DNA of 64,000 nucleotides, taken from Bacteroidales bacterium. GTDB taxonomy: Bacteria > Bacteroidota > Bacteroidia > Bacteroidales > GCA-2748055. The position numbers and the translations under genes are program-made. The notes beneath the pieces were generated by a model. That model was not told the DNA's origin and did not search any database. It was given only the letters and a program-made list of their open reading frames with translations. The stretch spans positions 1 to 64,000 of the forward strand of contig JAGLOO010000030.1 in assembly GCA_023138875.1 (NCBI GenBank). Direction: 5' to 3'. Below, piece after piece: positions 33,234 through 42,804 of the stretch. Positions within the stretch are counted from its first letter, which is position 1, and every line of letters starts with the position of its first letter.

Positions 33234-35245
33234 ATATTTAACAGATTGTCCAGCAGGTGGTCATCCACCACATTGGGCAGGGTTACTTTCAACAACGGAG
33301 TTCGTTCCATCTCTCTCTGAATGGCACTCATGGCACCTTCATTCCTGGCCCAGCTTCTGCGGGCAATCCCATTGTTCACATCCCAGTGCAACATCATCTC
33401 CAACCGCCTTTCGGCATCATCCGATCCGTCCAGCACCAAGCCAAATCCACCGTTGATTACCTCTCCCCATCCAACGCCGCCTCCATTGTGCAGGGATACC
33501 CAGGTAGCTCCCCGAAAGGCATCTCCGATCATATTCTGGACCGCCATATCAGCGGTAAAACTGGAACCGTCATATATGTTGGAGGTCTCACGGTAAGGCG
33601 AATCTGTTCCTGACACATCATGATGATCGCGACCCACCACAATGGGTGCGCTGATGGTTCCTTCCCTGATAGCCCGGTTAAATGCCTTCGCGATGGCAAT
33701 CCTTCCTTCACTGTCTGCATAGAGAATCCGGGCCTGCGAACCCACCACCATTTTGTAATGTCCAGCCTCCCTGATCCAGTGAATATTGTCTTCAAGCTGA
33801 CTTTTGATCTCCTCCGGGGCATGGATCGCAAGTTTCTCCAGCTCCTCCAAAGCAATCCGGTCACTCTTTGACAGGTCACCCGGATCGGAGGAAGTGCATA
33901 CCCACCTGAACGGACCGAATCCGAAATCAAAAAAGAGCGGACCCATAATGGCTTGGACATAAGACTGATACCTGTATTTATCGCCAGCTCCAAAAACATC
34001 CGCCCCGGCCCTTCCCGACTCCAGAAGAAATGCATTTCCATAATCCCAGAAATACATGCCTTTATCAGTAAGCCCGTTAATGGCATTCACCTGCCTTCGC
34101 AACGATTCATACACTGCACCTTTGAACCTGCCGGGTTCTTCTGCCATCATCCGGTTGGCTTCATCAAATCCATAACCCGCCGGATAGTATCCCCCTCCAA
34201 ATGGGTTGTGCAGGGAGGTCTGGTCCGATCCCAGGTCCACATGGATTCCCCGATCAAGCAGGTATTCCCAGAGGTCCACCACATTCCCTTCATAGGCCAG
34301 GGATACTGCCTGCTTCTCCCTTCGTGCCTTTTCAATCCTTTCTGCCAGTTGCTCCAGGTCCCTGTAAACCTCATCCACCCAACCCTGGGAATGGCGGGTG
34401 GTTACGGCTTTCGGATTGACTTCGGCCACCACACAGATTCCGCCGGCAATCACGGTGGCCTTGGGCTGTGCCCCCGACATTCCACCCAGTCCCGAAGTCA
34501 CAAAGACCTTACCTGCCAGTCCGTTCTTACCTTCATCCAGCTTCAAACGTCCGGCATTCATCACCGTAATGGTCGTTCCATGAACGATTCCCTGCGGACC
34601 GATATACATAAAGGATCCGGCCGTCATCTGGCCATACTGCGTTACGCCCAGGGCATTCATCCGCTCATAATCATCCTGGCCCGAATAGTTGGGGATCACC
34701 ATGCCGTTGGTCACCACCACCCTGGGTGCATCGCCATGGGAAGGGAACAATCCGAGCGGATGGCCCGAATAGAGCACAAGGGTCTGCTGATCGGTCATCT
34801 CCGCCAGGTACTTCATGGTGAGCCTGTACTGGGCCCAGTTCTGAAAAACAGCACCGTTCCCCCCGTAGGTGATCAACTCATCGGGGTGCTGTGCCACCGC
34901 ATGATCAAGGTTGTTGGAGAGCATCAGCATTATGGCAGCAGCCTGTGTCGACCGGTGTGGAAACGCATCGAGTGACCGGGCCGAGATCGCATAATCAGGC
35001 CTGTATCTGTACATGTAAATCCTTCCGAACTTCTCCAACTCGGCAGCGAATTCTCCGGCCAGGGTGTCATGGTGTTTCCGGGGAATGTACCTGAGTGCAT
35101 TCCTGATGGCCAGTCTCTTTTCCGGTTGGGTAAGGATATCCTTTCTCTTAGGAGCATGATTCAGCGCTGGATCATATGGCTTTTCTGCTGGCAGGTATCC
35201 GGGGATCCCTTCCAGGATCGCAGCCTTGAAGTCTTTTGGATTCAT
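33230..35245 (-). CDS. hutU: Urocanate hydratase
   Basis: The 671-residue enzyme converts urocanate to imidazolone propionate in histidine breakdown. It has ELITYGGNGAVFQNWAQYRLTM, LVLYSGHPLGLFPS, GLGGMSGAQPKA (NAD+-binding) and HNGGGVGWGEVINGGFG. It is longer than the 550-residue E. coli-type form and has an N-terminal extension, as seen in Bacteroidota. No hutH, hutI or hutG lies beside it in this window. Confidence 0.93.
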   Translation of the reverse strand: MNPKDFKAAILEGIPGYLPAEKPYDPALNHAPKRKDILTQPEKRLAIRNALRYIPRKHHDTLAGEFAAELEKFGRIYMYRYRPDYAISARSLDAFPHRSTQAAAIMLMLSNNLDHAVAQHPDELITYGGNGAVFQNWAQYRLTMKYLAEMTDQQTLVLYSGHPLGLFPSHGDAPRVVVTNGMVIPNYSGQDDYERMNALGVTQYGQMTAGSFMYIGPQGIVHGTTITVMNAGRLKLDEGKNGLAGKVFVTSGLGGMSGAQPKATVIAGGICVVAEVNPKAVTTRHSQGWVDEVYRDLEQLAERIEKARREKQAVSLAYEGNVVDLWEYLLDRGIHVDLGSDQTSLHNPFGGGYYPAGYGFDEANRMMAEEPGRFKGAVYESLRRQVNAINGLTDKGMYFWDYGNAFLLESGRAGADVFGAGDKYRYQSYVQAIMGPLFFDFGFGPFRWVCTSSDPGDLSKSDRIALEELEKLAIHAPEEIKSQLEDNIHWIREAGHYKMVVGSQARILYADSEGRIAIAKAFNRAIREGTISAPIVVGRDHHDVSGTDSPYRETSNIYDGSSFTADMAVQNMIGDAFRGATWVSLHNGGGVGWGEVINGGFGLVLDGSDDAERRLEMMLHWDVNNGIARRSWARNEGAMSAIQREMERTPLLKVTLPNVVDDHLLDNLLNI

Positions 35246-35386
35246 GGATATGAAAGATTAATTTATTTCTTTGGGGTCAGAGGATTCCAGCCCAAAATTA
35301 CAACTTTTAGTCAGCCTCTGTGATGGCTGACACCGGTTTTATAACACATCGCTTTTATCGAAATTCCACCGATAATTTACCGTTCG

Positions 35387-35418
35387 TTGCTGGGATGGTG
35401 TGACTTTTGTTAAATTTG
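35387..35418 (+). promoter_or_regulatory. Promoter before lemA
   Basis: TAAATTTG at 35411-35418 matches TAnnTTTG, and TTG at 35387-35389 lies 21 bases upstream, near the expected -33 position. The predicted start gives a 45-base leader before the lemA ATG, in an otherwise AT-rich gap of 223 bases. Confidence 0.5.
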
Positions 35419-35468
35419 ACCCAAATTCAAAAATAAAAGATCAAAATTAAATATTAAAGAATAAACGA

Positions 35469-36059
35469 ATGAGCAAAAAGAACAGAACCTGGATAATCAT
35501 AGCCATAGTTGTTTTGCTGGCCATCCTCTGGGGAGTCGGAAAATACAATGGATTTGTTACCCTTGAGGAAGGAGTTACCGGACAGTGGGCCAATGTGGAG
35601 AATGTCTACCAGCGCAGAGCAGACCTGATCCCCAACCTGGTGAATACGGTGAAGGGATATGCCGATTTCGAGCAGGAAACCCTCATCGGGGTCATCGAAG
35701 CCAGAGCCAAAGCCACCAGTGTGACCATCGATCCTACCAACCTCAATCCCCAATCCCTGGCAGCTTTCCAGGAGGCACAGGACGGTCTTAGTTCTGCACT
35801 TTCCCGTCTGCTGGTGACCATCGAGCGTTATCCCGATCTGAAAGCGAACCAGAACTTCCTGGATCTTCAGCATCAGCTGGAGGGCACAGAGAACCGCATT
35901 GCTGTGGAACGGCGCAAATTCAATGAAATTGTCCGGGGATACAATACCACCATCAGGAAGGTCCCTGCCAGCATTGTTGCCGGGATCACCGGATTTGACC
36001 AGAAGGGCTATTTTGAAGCTGTTGAAGGCAGTGAAACCGCCCCGGTTGTAGAATTTTAG
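35469..36059 (+). CDS. LemA-family membrane protein
   Basis: The 196-residue protein has an N-terminal transmembrane segment (WIIIAIVVLLAILWGVG) and the family signature YNGFVTLEEGVTGQWANVENVYQRRADLIPNLVNTVKGYA. The helical LemA domain faces the periplasm; its role is not well known. It heads a three-gene run with two TPM-domain proteins, a common arrangement in Bacteroidota. Confidence 0.93.
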   Translation: MSKKNRTWIIIAIVVLLAILWGVGKYNGFVTLEEGVTGQWANVENVYQRRADLIPNLVNTVKGYADFEQETLIGVIEARAKATSVTIDPTNLNPQSLAAFQEAQDGLSSALSRLLVTIERYPDLKANQNFLDLQHQLEGTENRIAVERRKFNEIVRGYNTTIRKVPASIVAGITGFDQKGYFEAVEGSETAPVVEF

Positions 36060-36069
36060 CATAAAAAAT

Positions 36070-36513
36070 ATGAACGCAATTAACTTCTTTTCGAAAGAGG
36101 AAAAGGAACTGATCAAATCTGCTGTGAAACAGGCAGAAACCTGCACCTCAGGAGAGATCAGGGTACATCTCGACAACCATTGCCGGGGTGATGTAATGGA
36201 CCGTGCTGCATGGTGGTTTGCCAGGCTTGAAATGCACAAAACAGAACAACGCAACGGGGTTCTCTTTTACCTGGCAGTGAAAGATCACAGGTTTGCCATC
36301 CTTGGCGACGCCGGGATTAATGCGGTTACTCCGGATGATTTCTGGGACGGGATTAAAGAGAAGATGCTGGCCAGTTTCAGTGAAGGAAACTTTGCAGCAG
36401 GCATGCAGGAGGGTATTGTACTGGCCGGTGCAAAACTGAAGGAACATTTTCCTTACCAGGATGATGATGTGAATGAATTGTCGGATGATATATCATTTGG
36501 AGGAGCGCAATGA
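36070..36513 (+). CDS. TPM-domain protein, soluble short form
   Basis: The 147-residue protein is a lone TPM (DUF477) domain: KAVKQAETCTSGEIRVHLDNHC is near the start (as SAVKQAE), then RNGVLFYLAVKDHRFAILGDAGINA and GIVLAGAKLKEHFP. It has no signal peptide. TPM domains are linked to membrane or photosystem repair in other bacteria and plants. It overlaps the next TPM gene by 4 bases. Confidence 0.85.
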   Translation: MNAINFFSKEEKELIKSAVKQAETCTSGEIRVHLDNHCRGDVMDRAAWWFARLEMHKTEQRNGVLFYLAVKDHRFAILGDAGINAVTPDDFWDGIKEKMLASFSEGNFAAGMQEGIVLAGAKLKEHFPYQDDDVNELSDDISFGGAQ

Positions 36514-37289
36514 TGAGAAAACAGATCACCCTTTTAATCTGCCTGCTGGTATTTATTCCGGGATGGAGCAATGCGCAGGATAAGTTGCCGGTTCCGGCAG
36601 CCCCTGAATCCTGGGTGAACGACTATGCGAAGGTCTTCAGTCAGGCCGAGAAATCTCAGCTTGAACAGAAGCTGAATGCTTTTGAATACCGAAGCTCCAC
36701 ACAGATATTCGTGGTAACCATCGATGAGAATGACGGTTACCCGGCATCCATGCTGGCACCCATGATCGGTGAAGCGTGGGGCGTGGGCCAGGGTGGAAAA
36801 GACAACGGTTTGCTGATCCTCCTGGACATGGCCGACCGGGATGTTTTTATTGCCACGGGATACGGCAATGAAGAGTACGTGACCGATGCCCTGGCAGGGC
36901 GTATAGTAGAGCATGAGATCATCCCCAATTTTAAAAACGGGGAGTATTTTGCAGGAATTGATGCAGCTACCAACGTATTGATCTCATTGCTTGAAGGAAA
37001 GTTTACAGCCAATGAGTACCGGAAACAAACCTCTTCCCGTGGAGGATCGTCTATTGGAGCAGTTATCTTCATGATCATCATTCTCTCACTGCTTTTCGGT
37101 GGCAGGAGAAGAAGCACAGGCGTGGGAAGGAGCAGCCTGCCTTTGTGGCTCGCGCTGGGGATGATGTCAGGAAGCCGTTCGTCGGGCAGCTGGGGTAGTT
37201 TCTCGTCGGGTAGCGGAGGTGGATTCGGCGGATTTTCGGGAGGAGGTGGTGGTTCCTTCGGCGGCGGTGGCGCTGGCGGAAGCTGGTAA
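36510..37289 (+). CDS. TPM-domain membrane protein with glycine-rich tail
   Basis: The 259-residue protein has a signal peptide (LICLLVFIPGWSNAQ), a TPM domain (VNDYAKVFSQAEKSQLEQKL, STQIFVVTID, KDNGLLILLDMADRDVFIATGYG), a transmembrane helix (SSIGAVIFMIIILSLLFGG), and a low-complexity tail rich in glycine and serine that ends GGAGGSW. This YgcG-like form usually pairs with LemA. It is the last gene of the LemA-TPM run. Confidence 0.88.
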   Translation: MMRKQITLLICLLVFIPGWSNAQDKLPVPAAPESWVNDYAKVFSQAEKSQLEQKLNAFEYRSSTQIFVVTIDENDGYPASMLAPMIGEAWGVGQGGKDNGLLILLDMADRDVFIATGYGNEEYVTDALAGRIVEHEIIPNFKNGEYFAGIDAATNVLISLLEGKFTANEYRKQTSSRGGSSIGAVIFMIIILSLLFGGRRRSTGVGRSSLPLWLALGMMSGSRSSGSWGSFSSGSGGGFGGFSGGGGGSFGGGGAGGSW

Positions 37290-37320
37290 AATTGTTATAT
37301 TTAACCATTTAGCTACCGGT

Positions 37321-38427
37321 ATGATTCGCACCTGGTTTTTTTCCATACTATTTTCCCTTTCCCTTACAGCTACCGCACAAAATTATTTTCAATCTGCGCC
37401 TGAGGAATCCAGGTTAAAACTGGTCTTTACCGGTGATATTATGGGTCATGATACCCAGATCGCCTCTGCCCTGGCCACCGGGGATCAGGGATATGATTAC
37501 CATCCGTGCTTCCAGTACCTGAAGCCCTATTTCGATGATTCGGACCTGGTGATCGGAAACCTGGAGGTCACCTTCGCCGGCCCCCCGTACAAAGGCTATC
37601 CACAATTTTCCAGTCCCGATGAACTTGCCGATGCACTGAAGCATGCAGGATTTGATATCCTGGTTACAGCCAACAACCATGCGCTGGACCGAAGACAGGG
37701 CGGACTGGAGAGGACCATTGAGCAACTCGACCGAAGGGAGATCCTCCATACAGGGACTTTCACCGATCCAATCCCACGAATGCTATCTTATCCGCTGGTG
37801 GTAGAGAAAAACGGGATCCGCGTTGCCCTGCTCAATTACACTTATGGAACCAATGGGTTAAAGGTGCAACTGCCAGCCATCGTCAACAGGATAGACACAG
37901 CACTCATCCGGCAGGACCTTGAAAAAGCTTTCCTGGCCGAGCCCGACTTTATCCTTGTCACCATGCACTGGGGTGATGAGTATCAACGGATTGAAAGCCG
38001 GGCGCAGCGGGAGCTTGCTGAATTTCTATTTGAACATGGTGCCGATGCCATCATAGGATCCCACCCCCATGTGGTACAACCCATCAGGGGAAACCGCAAA
38101 GGTGACCTGGTGGCTTATTCCATGGGCAATTTCATCTCCAACCAACGCAACAGGTACAGGGATGGCGGTATTGCTTTTGAACTTGAACTTGTGAAAGGTC
38201 CGGAAGGTACAGAAGTTGCAGGTCATGCTTACCTGCCATTCTGGGTATATAAGCCGGAAACAAAAAAAGGCACCCTGTTTACACTGGTGCCTGCTGCAAT
38301 AGATCCTGATTCCATACCGACCCTTCAGATGACAGCCGGTGATGTAAACAGGATGAAACAATTTCTCCAGGATACACGTACGAAACTGGAGGGAAACAGG
38401 GAGGTCAATCCTTACTGGATGGATTAA
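37321..38427 (+). CDS. CapA-like metallophosphatase-fold protein 1
   Basis: The ORF opens at 37219 inside the preceding gene, but MIRTWFFSILFSLSLTATAQ at 37321 is a clear signal peptide, so the product is 368 residues. It has the CapA motifs LVFTGDIMGHDTQI, LVIGNLEVTFAG, VTANNHALDR and the MHWGDEY and IGSHPHVVQP signature of PgsA/CapA proteins. These bind metal ions and are linked to poly-gamma-glutamate or capsule production, though most have no proven role. A second family member is encoded at 40695. Confidence 0.88.
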   Translation: MIRTWFFSILFSLSLTATAQNYFQSAPEESRLKLVFTGDIMGHDTQIASALATGDQGYDYHPCFQYLKPYFDDSDLVIGNLEVTFAGPPYKGYPQFSSPDELADALKHAGFDILVTANNHALDRRQGGLERTIEQLDRREILHTGTFTDPIPRMLSYPLVVEKNGIRVALLNYTYGTNGLKVQLPAIVNRIDTALIRQDLEKAFLAEPDFILVTMHWGDEYQRIESRAQRELAEFLFEHGADAIIGSHPHVVQPIRGNRKGDLVAYSMGNFISNQRNRYRDGGIAFELELVKGPEGTEVAGHAYLPFWVYKPETKKGTLFTLVPAAIDPDSIPTLQMTAGDVNRMKQFLQDTRTKLEGNREVNPYWMD

Positions 38428-39192
38428 TTATACCGCTTCGCTGATCTTGGAGTCCACCAGGATCCGCCCACAATATTCGCAAACGATGATCTTCTTCCTG
38501 GATGCAATGTCAAGCTGGCGCTGCGGAGGGATCTTGTTGAAACATCCTCCACAGGCATCGCGCTCAACCGGTACAACAGCCAGTCCGTTGCGGGCATTTC
38601 CTCTGATTTTTTTATAGGCGGTAGTGAGCCTGGATTCGATAATCCCTTCAAGGGTGGCGGATTTTTTCTCCATCACTTCCTCTTCTTTCTTGGTATCATC
38701 AATAATATCATCCAGCTCCTTATTTTTATTTTCCAGGTCCAGCTTTCTCTCTTCAAGTACACCTCTGGATTCACCGATCACCACTTTCTTTTCCTCGATC
38801 TGGGCTGTGAATTCCCGGATGCGCTTCTCACACAATTCGATCTCCAGGGTCTGGAATTCGATCTCCTTGGAAAGGGAATCATACTCCCGGTTGTTCCTCA
38901 CATTGTTCTGCTGCTCTTCATATTTCTTAATGAGCTCCAATGCATTCTGGATCTCCTGCTTTTTCCCATTGATGGATTTGTTCAGGTTTTCGATGTCATC
39001 ATCATACTTTGAAACCCTTGTTTGCAATCCTTCTATCTCATCTTCAAGATCCTGAACCTCAAGGGGTAATTCCCCACGCAGGATTCGTATTTTATCAATG
39101 GCAGTATCCACCAGCTGCAGGTCGTACAATGCTTTTAACTTTTCAGCAATTGACATATCTGCAACTTCTGCACTCTTGTTTGCTTTGGCCAT
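38428..39192 (-). CDS. Coiled-coil protein with C4 zinc ribbon (CT398-like)
   Basis: The 254-residue protein is a long helical coiled coil (about 10-195) followed by a zinc ribbon with CGGCFNKIPP and CEYCGRILV. This is the pattern of the CT398/DUF164 family, proposed to act in nucleic-acid or secretion-related processes; the role is unknown. It lies 3 bases from the Nif3-like gene on the same strand. Confidence 0.88.
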   Translation of the reverse strand: MAKANKSAEVADMSIAEKLKALYDLQLVDTAIDKIRILRGELPLEVQDLEDEIEGLQTRVSKYDDDIENLNKSINGKKQEIQNALELIKKYEEQQNNVRNNREYDSLSKEIEFQTLEIELCEKRIREFTAQIEEKKVVIGESRGVLEERKLDLENKNKELDDIIDDTKKEEEVMEKKSATLEGIIESRLTTAYKKIRGNARNGLAVVPVERDACGGCFNKIPPQRQLDIASRKKIIVCEYCGRILVDSKISEAV

Positions 39193-39195
39193 GAA

Positions 39196-40293
39196 CTAAA
39201 AATATTTAATTGGATTTGTGTCTATTTCTGATATTCGGACTGCAAATTTAGGGAATTTTTTCATAAGTAGATCATAAAAAAGTTCCCGGGTAAATTGCTC
39301 ACTTTCAAAATGGCCCATATCCATCACAACGATCTCTCCATCCGCATCAAAAAACTGGTGGTATTTAAAATCCCCGGTCACAAATACATCGGCTCCCGAC
39401 AACCTGGCCTTCCCCAGCAGGAAGCTGCCAGCACCTCCGCAAATAGCCACCTTTTTCACAGGCTTGCCAAGCAACACAGAATGCCTGATGACACTAGTCC
39501 CGAACCGATCCTTCACAAAACTCATGAAGATCTCCTCATCTATGGAATCCTTCAGTTCTCCAACCATCCCCATACCGGCACCTTCAAACACATTCTCCAG
39601 TGGATAGATATCATAGGCCACCTCCTCGTAGGGATGTGCACTGATCATTGCCTTCACTACCCTGCCGGTGATGTGAGCAGGCAGAATGGTCTCCACCCTG
39701 GTCTCCGGTTCCTGGTGCATTTTTCCCTTTTCACCCACAAAAGGATGGGTCTCCTCCAATCCCCTGAAGGTCCCTTTCCCCTCAAGGTTAAAACTGCACC
39801 TGTCATAGGCCCCGATATGTCCCGCACCAGCTTCAAAGATGGCTGAACGCACCTCATCCAGGTGCCCGTCAGGTACGAAAACCACCAGCTTTTTAAGCTG
39901 CCCGGTCATTGGATCAAGGATTTTCTGGTTGGTTAGGCCCAGGCGATTGGCCATGGCGCTGTTAACCCCTCCCATCATGGCATCAAAATTGGTATGCCCG
40001 CTGTATATGGCTATTTCATTTTTAATGGCCTTCATGACCACACGTTCGGTGGCGGACTTCCCGGTAACGGACTTGAGTCCCCCGAAGATGACCGGGTGAT
40101 GCGAAACGATCAGGTTAAATCCCAGTTCTGCCGCCTCTTCCAGTACCTGTTCAGTCACATCCAGCGTAATCAGGATTCCGTTGACCTTCATGTCCCGATC
40201 GCCTACCTGGAGCCCGGAATTATCATAGGACTCCTGTAACGACACCGGTGCCAGACTTTCCAGGTAACTGGTAATCTCCTTTAATTGTATCAT
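39196..40293 (-). CDS. Nif3-like dinuclear metal-centre protein
   Basis: The 365-residue protein has SYDNSGLQVGD, VSHHPVIFGGLKSV and TNFDAMMGGVN near the N-terminus and VAICGGAGSFLL, FVTGDFKYHQF and DMGHFESE near the end, with a PII-like insertion between. It forms hexamers with a two-metal site; names such as GTP cyclohydrolase I type 2 are used for it, but the reaction is not settled. Its ATG overlaps the end of the MerR gene by 4 bases. Confidence 0.92.
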   Translation of the reverse strand: MIQLKEITSYLESLAPVSLQESYDNSGLQVGDRDMKVNGILITLDVTEQVLEEAAELGFNLIVSHHPVIFGGLKSVTGKSATERVVMKAIKNEIAIYSGHTNFDAMMGGVNSAMANRLGLTNQKILDPMTGQLKKLVVFVPDGHLDEVRSAIFEAGAGHIGAYDRCSFNLEGKGTFRGLEETHPFVGEKGKMHQEPETRVETILPAHITGRVVKAMISAHPYEEVAYDIYPLENVFEGAGMGMVGELKDSIDEEIFMSFVKDRFGTSVIRHSVLLGKPVKKVAICGGAGSFLLGKARLSGADVFVTGDFKYHQFFDADGEIVVMDMGHFESEQFTRELFYDLLMKKFPKFAVRISEIDTNPIKYF

Positions 40294-40619
40294 GGAACAA
40301 GATCAATAAGCATCTCCTTGATGCTCTCAAGGGATTTAATGATCTCAAAATTATGTTCAGTATCCTCTTTGTTCTCCTTCATCTTCTTTTTTGCTCCCTT
40401 GAGGGTCATCCCATTCTCCTTCACAAGGTGATAGATAATGTGGAAATTATCAATGTCCTTCTGAGTAAAAAGCCGGTTCCCCTTTTTGTTCTTCTTGGGC
40501 TTAATGATGTCAAACTCTTTTTCCCAGAACCTGATTAGTGAAGTGTTTACATTGAACATTTCTGACACCTCTCCAATGGCGTAATACAACTTCTCAACTT
40601 TTGCTTCCTTGTAAGGCAT
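40290..40619 (-). CDS. MerR-family transcriptional regulator
   Basis: The 109-residue protein begins with the MerR helix-turn-helix (YYAIGEVSEMFNVNTSLIRFWEKEFDIIKPKKNKKGNRLFTQKDID) and a helical continuation, with no obvious cysteine-based effector domain. Such short forms are frequent in Bacteroidota. It is coupled to the Nif3-like gene and probably first in a three-gene run. Confidence 0.9.
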   Translation of the reverse strand: MPYKEAKVEKLYYAIGEVSEMFNVNTSLIRFWEKEFDIIKPKKNKKGNRLFTQKDIDNFHIIYHLVKENGMTLKGAKKKMKENKEDTEHNFEIIKSLESIKEMLIDLVP

Positions 40620-40694
40620 ACCCGACAGAATTTCAAATAATAAACATCCAATTTAAACAATTCCAGTGTAGAAATCAACCTTGTGACCGCACTC

Positions 40695-41789
40695 TTACTC
40701 TTTATAGATCGTGCCATCCCGACTGATGGTCAGGTCCTGGCCGGGAAAATCGGCCTCTGTCAGTTCAATGAGTTTATGGATCGCCCGTTTCCCGGGATCC
40801 ACCCTCGGTCCCCCTCTGCCTGGCTGATGCACCGGGACCACCTCTCCTGACAAAAAATTCCCTTCCCGGTCCATATTCACCTTGATCACCGGGGCAATGC
40901 CATTGGGGCCCCTCAGGTTAAAACGCCTGTAAGTACAAAAATTCCCGAGACTGTAACAGATCAATCTTTCTTTGTACAATTCAACGGCCCTTGTGACGTG
41001 AGGACCATGTCCGAAAACCACATCGGCACCGGCATCCACAACAGTATGGGCAAAACGGTATACACTTCCGCGGTTGTACCCCAGGTACTCTTCGTCCCCA
41101 TGAATCACATGCTGGTGATCCTTTCCTTCCGCACCCCCGTGGAACGAGATAATAACGATATCAGCCACAGAGTCCAGCATCCGGGTAATGCGGGCGGCTT
41201 TCCCGTAATTTTTAAGATCCATGGTACCCCTATTCGGTGCAAATGCTGCAAAACCATAAGTAATCCCGCCTTTTTCAAATGTGGTCCAGGGATGGGTAAT
41301 AAATCCGGCATACGCAATTTCCAGTGAATCCAGCATTTGAGCAGTGGACCTCCTGCCTTCATATCCAAAATCATTCGTGTGGTTGTTGGCCACACTCAAT
41401 ACATCGTAACCCGCTTCCACCAGGCAGGCAGCGAAATGGTCCGGCATCCGGAAAACATAACACATGGTCGTATCCTTACACCTTTTCGGGGTTCCTCCCT
41501 CAGAACAGAACACCCCTTCCAGGTTCCCGAAAAGCACATCACCCGACTGCAATACATGGTGAACTGGCCGGAGTAAAGGCGAACAATCATCACCGGGAGG
41601 AAGGTAAGTTCTGGATGGATAATTGGTTCCAAGCATGATATCCCCCGTACCGATAATGCAAAGGGTGTCCGTGTTGAGGGTGTCCGTGCTGAGAGTGTCC
41701 GTGCTGAGGGTGTCCGTGCTGAGGGTGTCCTGCGCAGAAAGGGATGATAGAAAAAGAGAAAACAGTAAACCAACAACCACCAGCCTCAT
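40695..41789 (-). CDS. CapA-like metallophosphatase-fold protein 2 with tandem-repeat leader
   Basis: The 364-residue protein has a signal peptide (VVVGLLFSLFLSSLSAQ) followed directly by four to five copies of DTLST, then the CapA motifs IGTGDIMLGT, GDVLFGNLEGVF, VANNHTNDFGYEG, ISFHGGAEGKDH and VFGHGPHVTRA. The repeat is encoded by a 15-bp tandem array, so it may vary in copy number without frame change. The function is unknown beyond a probable periplasmic or surface location. It resembles the protein at 37321, so the two are paralogues. Confidence 0.88.
   Translation of the reverse strand: MRLVVVGLLFSLFLSSLSAQDTLSTDTLSTDTLSTDTLNTDTLCIIGTGDIMLGTNYPSRTYLPPGDDCSPLLRPVHHVLQSGDVLFGNLEGVFCSEGGTPKRCKDTTMCYVFRMPDHFAACLVEAGYDVLSVANNHTNDFGYEGRRSTAQMLDSLEIAYAGFITHPWTTFEKGGITYGFAAFAPNRGTMDLKNYGKAARITRMLDSVADIVIISFHGGAEGKDHQHVIHGDEEYLGYNRGSVYRFAHTVVDAGADVVFGHGPHVTRAVELYKERLICYSLGNFCTYRRFNLRGPNGIAPVIKVNMDREGNFLSGEVVPVHQPGRGGPRVDPGKRAIHKLIELTEADFPGQDLTISRDGTIYKE
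41663..41730. repeat. 15-bp tandem repeat, about 4.5 copies
   Basis: The unit GGGTGTCCGTGCTGA is repeated with one or two base changes. It lies inside the CapA-like gene just after the signal peptide and encodes DTLST on the minus strand. Because the unit is a multiple of three, slippage changes protein length but not frame. Confidence 0.85.
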
Positions 41790-41804
41790 ATCATGCCCTT
41801 TGGA

Positions 41805-42776
41805 TCAATTAATATCAAACGACGGGTCAGCGTAAGAGAGCAAATCGATCATCTTATCATACTCTTCGGCTGACAGGTCATTGGCGTAATAGTTGATGGG
41901 ATCCACAGGTCTGCCATTCACGTGGACTTCATAATGCAGATGTGGAGATTTGGAGAGCCCGGTACTTCCTACCCTGCCAATCACCTCGCCGCGTTTTACC
42001 TTCTGTCCATGCTCCACCAGGATTTCCTCGCAATGGCCATACAAAGTACGATAACCAAAACCATGATCCACCAGTATCTTTTTCCCAAAACCGCCAGTTC
42101 TGTACCCTGCCTGGACGATTGTCCCATCCGCTGTGGCATAAATGTTGGTACCCCTCGGCGCTGTCAGGTCGATCCCGTTGTGGGGCCTGACCACCTGCAG
42201 GATGGGATGGAACCGCATCCCGAAAGAGGAACCAAACCGGGTCAGGTCTTTCAGGCTCACAGGCTGTATGGCGGGACGGGCCGCAATGCGTTCCTCCTTG
42301 GTACCCGCCATTTCAATGATCTCATCAAAGGAGATAGACTGAACCACCAGTCTCCTTTCCAACTGGTCTATGTTGCGATTGGTCCGGATGAGCAGGTTGG
42401 CATGCTTATGCTGCCTGAAATAGGCGTATTTGTTAGATCCCCCAACACCGGCATTCCGCAGGGTAGCAGGCCACGGATCCACTTCAAAGTAAACACGGTA
42501 GATGTGGTCATCGTTAAAAGCCACATTCCGGAGTACCTTCTCATAGTGTAAAACGTCCCTGTTCAGGAGATCCAGTTCATAAGTAATCTGCTGTTGTTCA
42601 ACGGTGAGCCTGTCGGTACGAGGAGAGAGCATGTGTCTGTCCCTCAGGACAAGCCCCCCCAGGGCAAAGGAGAATGTCAAACCCGTAAATGCAAGAAACC
42701 GGAACAACTTTTGCTTCCCGGTAGTCTGAACTTTCTGGTATGACAGGGTTTCAGGGTTAAAACGGAATCTCTCCAT
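41805..42776 (-). CDS. M23 metallopeptidase 3 of tandem array
   Basis: The track starts far upstream in the previous gene; the ATG at 42776 (MERFRFNPETLSYQKV) gives 323 residues, with a transmembrane helix at about 25-45 (FLAFTGLTFSFALGGLVL), a coiled-coil region and a C-terminal LytM/M23 domain. The zinc ligands HNGIDL and PHLHYEVHVNG are intact, so it should cleave peptidoglycan cross-links. It is the third of three paralogues with a common N-terminal FNPETL motif. Confidence 0.9.
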   Translation of the reverse strand: MERFRFNPETLSYQKVQTTGKQKLFRFLAFTGLTFSFALGGLVLRDRHMLSPRTDRLTVEQQQITYELDLLNRDVLHYEKVLRNVAFNDDHIYRVYFEVDPWPATLRNAGVGGSNKYAYFRQHKHANLLIRTNRNIDQLERRLVVQSISFDEIIEMAGTKEERIAARPAIQPVSLKDLTRFGSSFGMRFHPILQVVRPHNGIDLTAPRGTNIYATADGTIVQAGYRTGGFGKKILVDHGFGYRTLYGHCEEILVEHGQKVKRGEVIGRVGSTGLSKSPHLHYEVHVNGRPVDPINYYANDLSAEEYDKMIDLLSYADPSFDIN

Positions 42777-42804
42777 ACGTCCCGCAATATACAAAAAAGT
42801 GTTG

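Noticed and set aside
41663-41730. CRISPR-like array
   Set aside because: The units are contiguous 15-mers with no spacers and encode a peptide repeat in frame.
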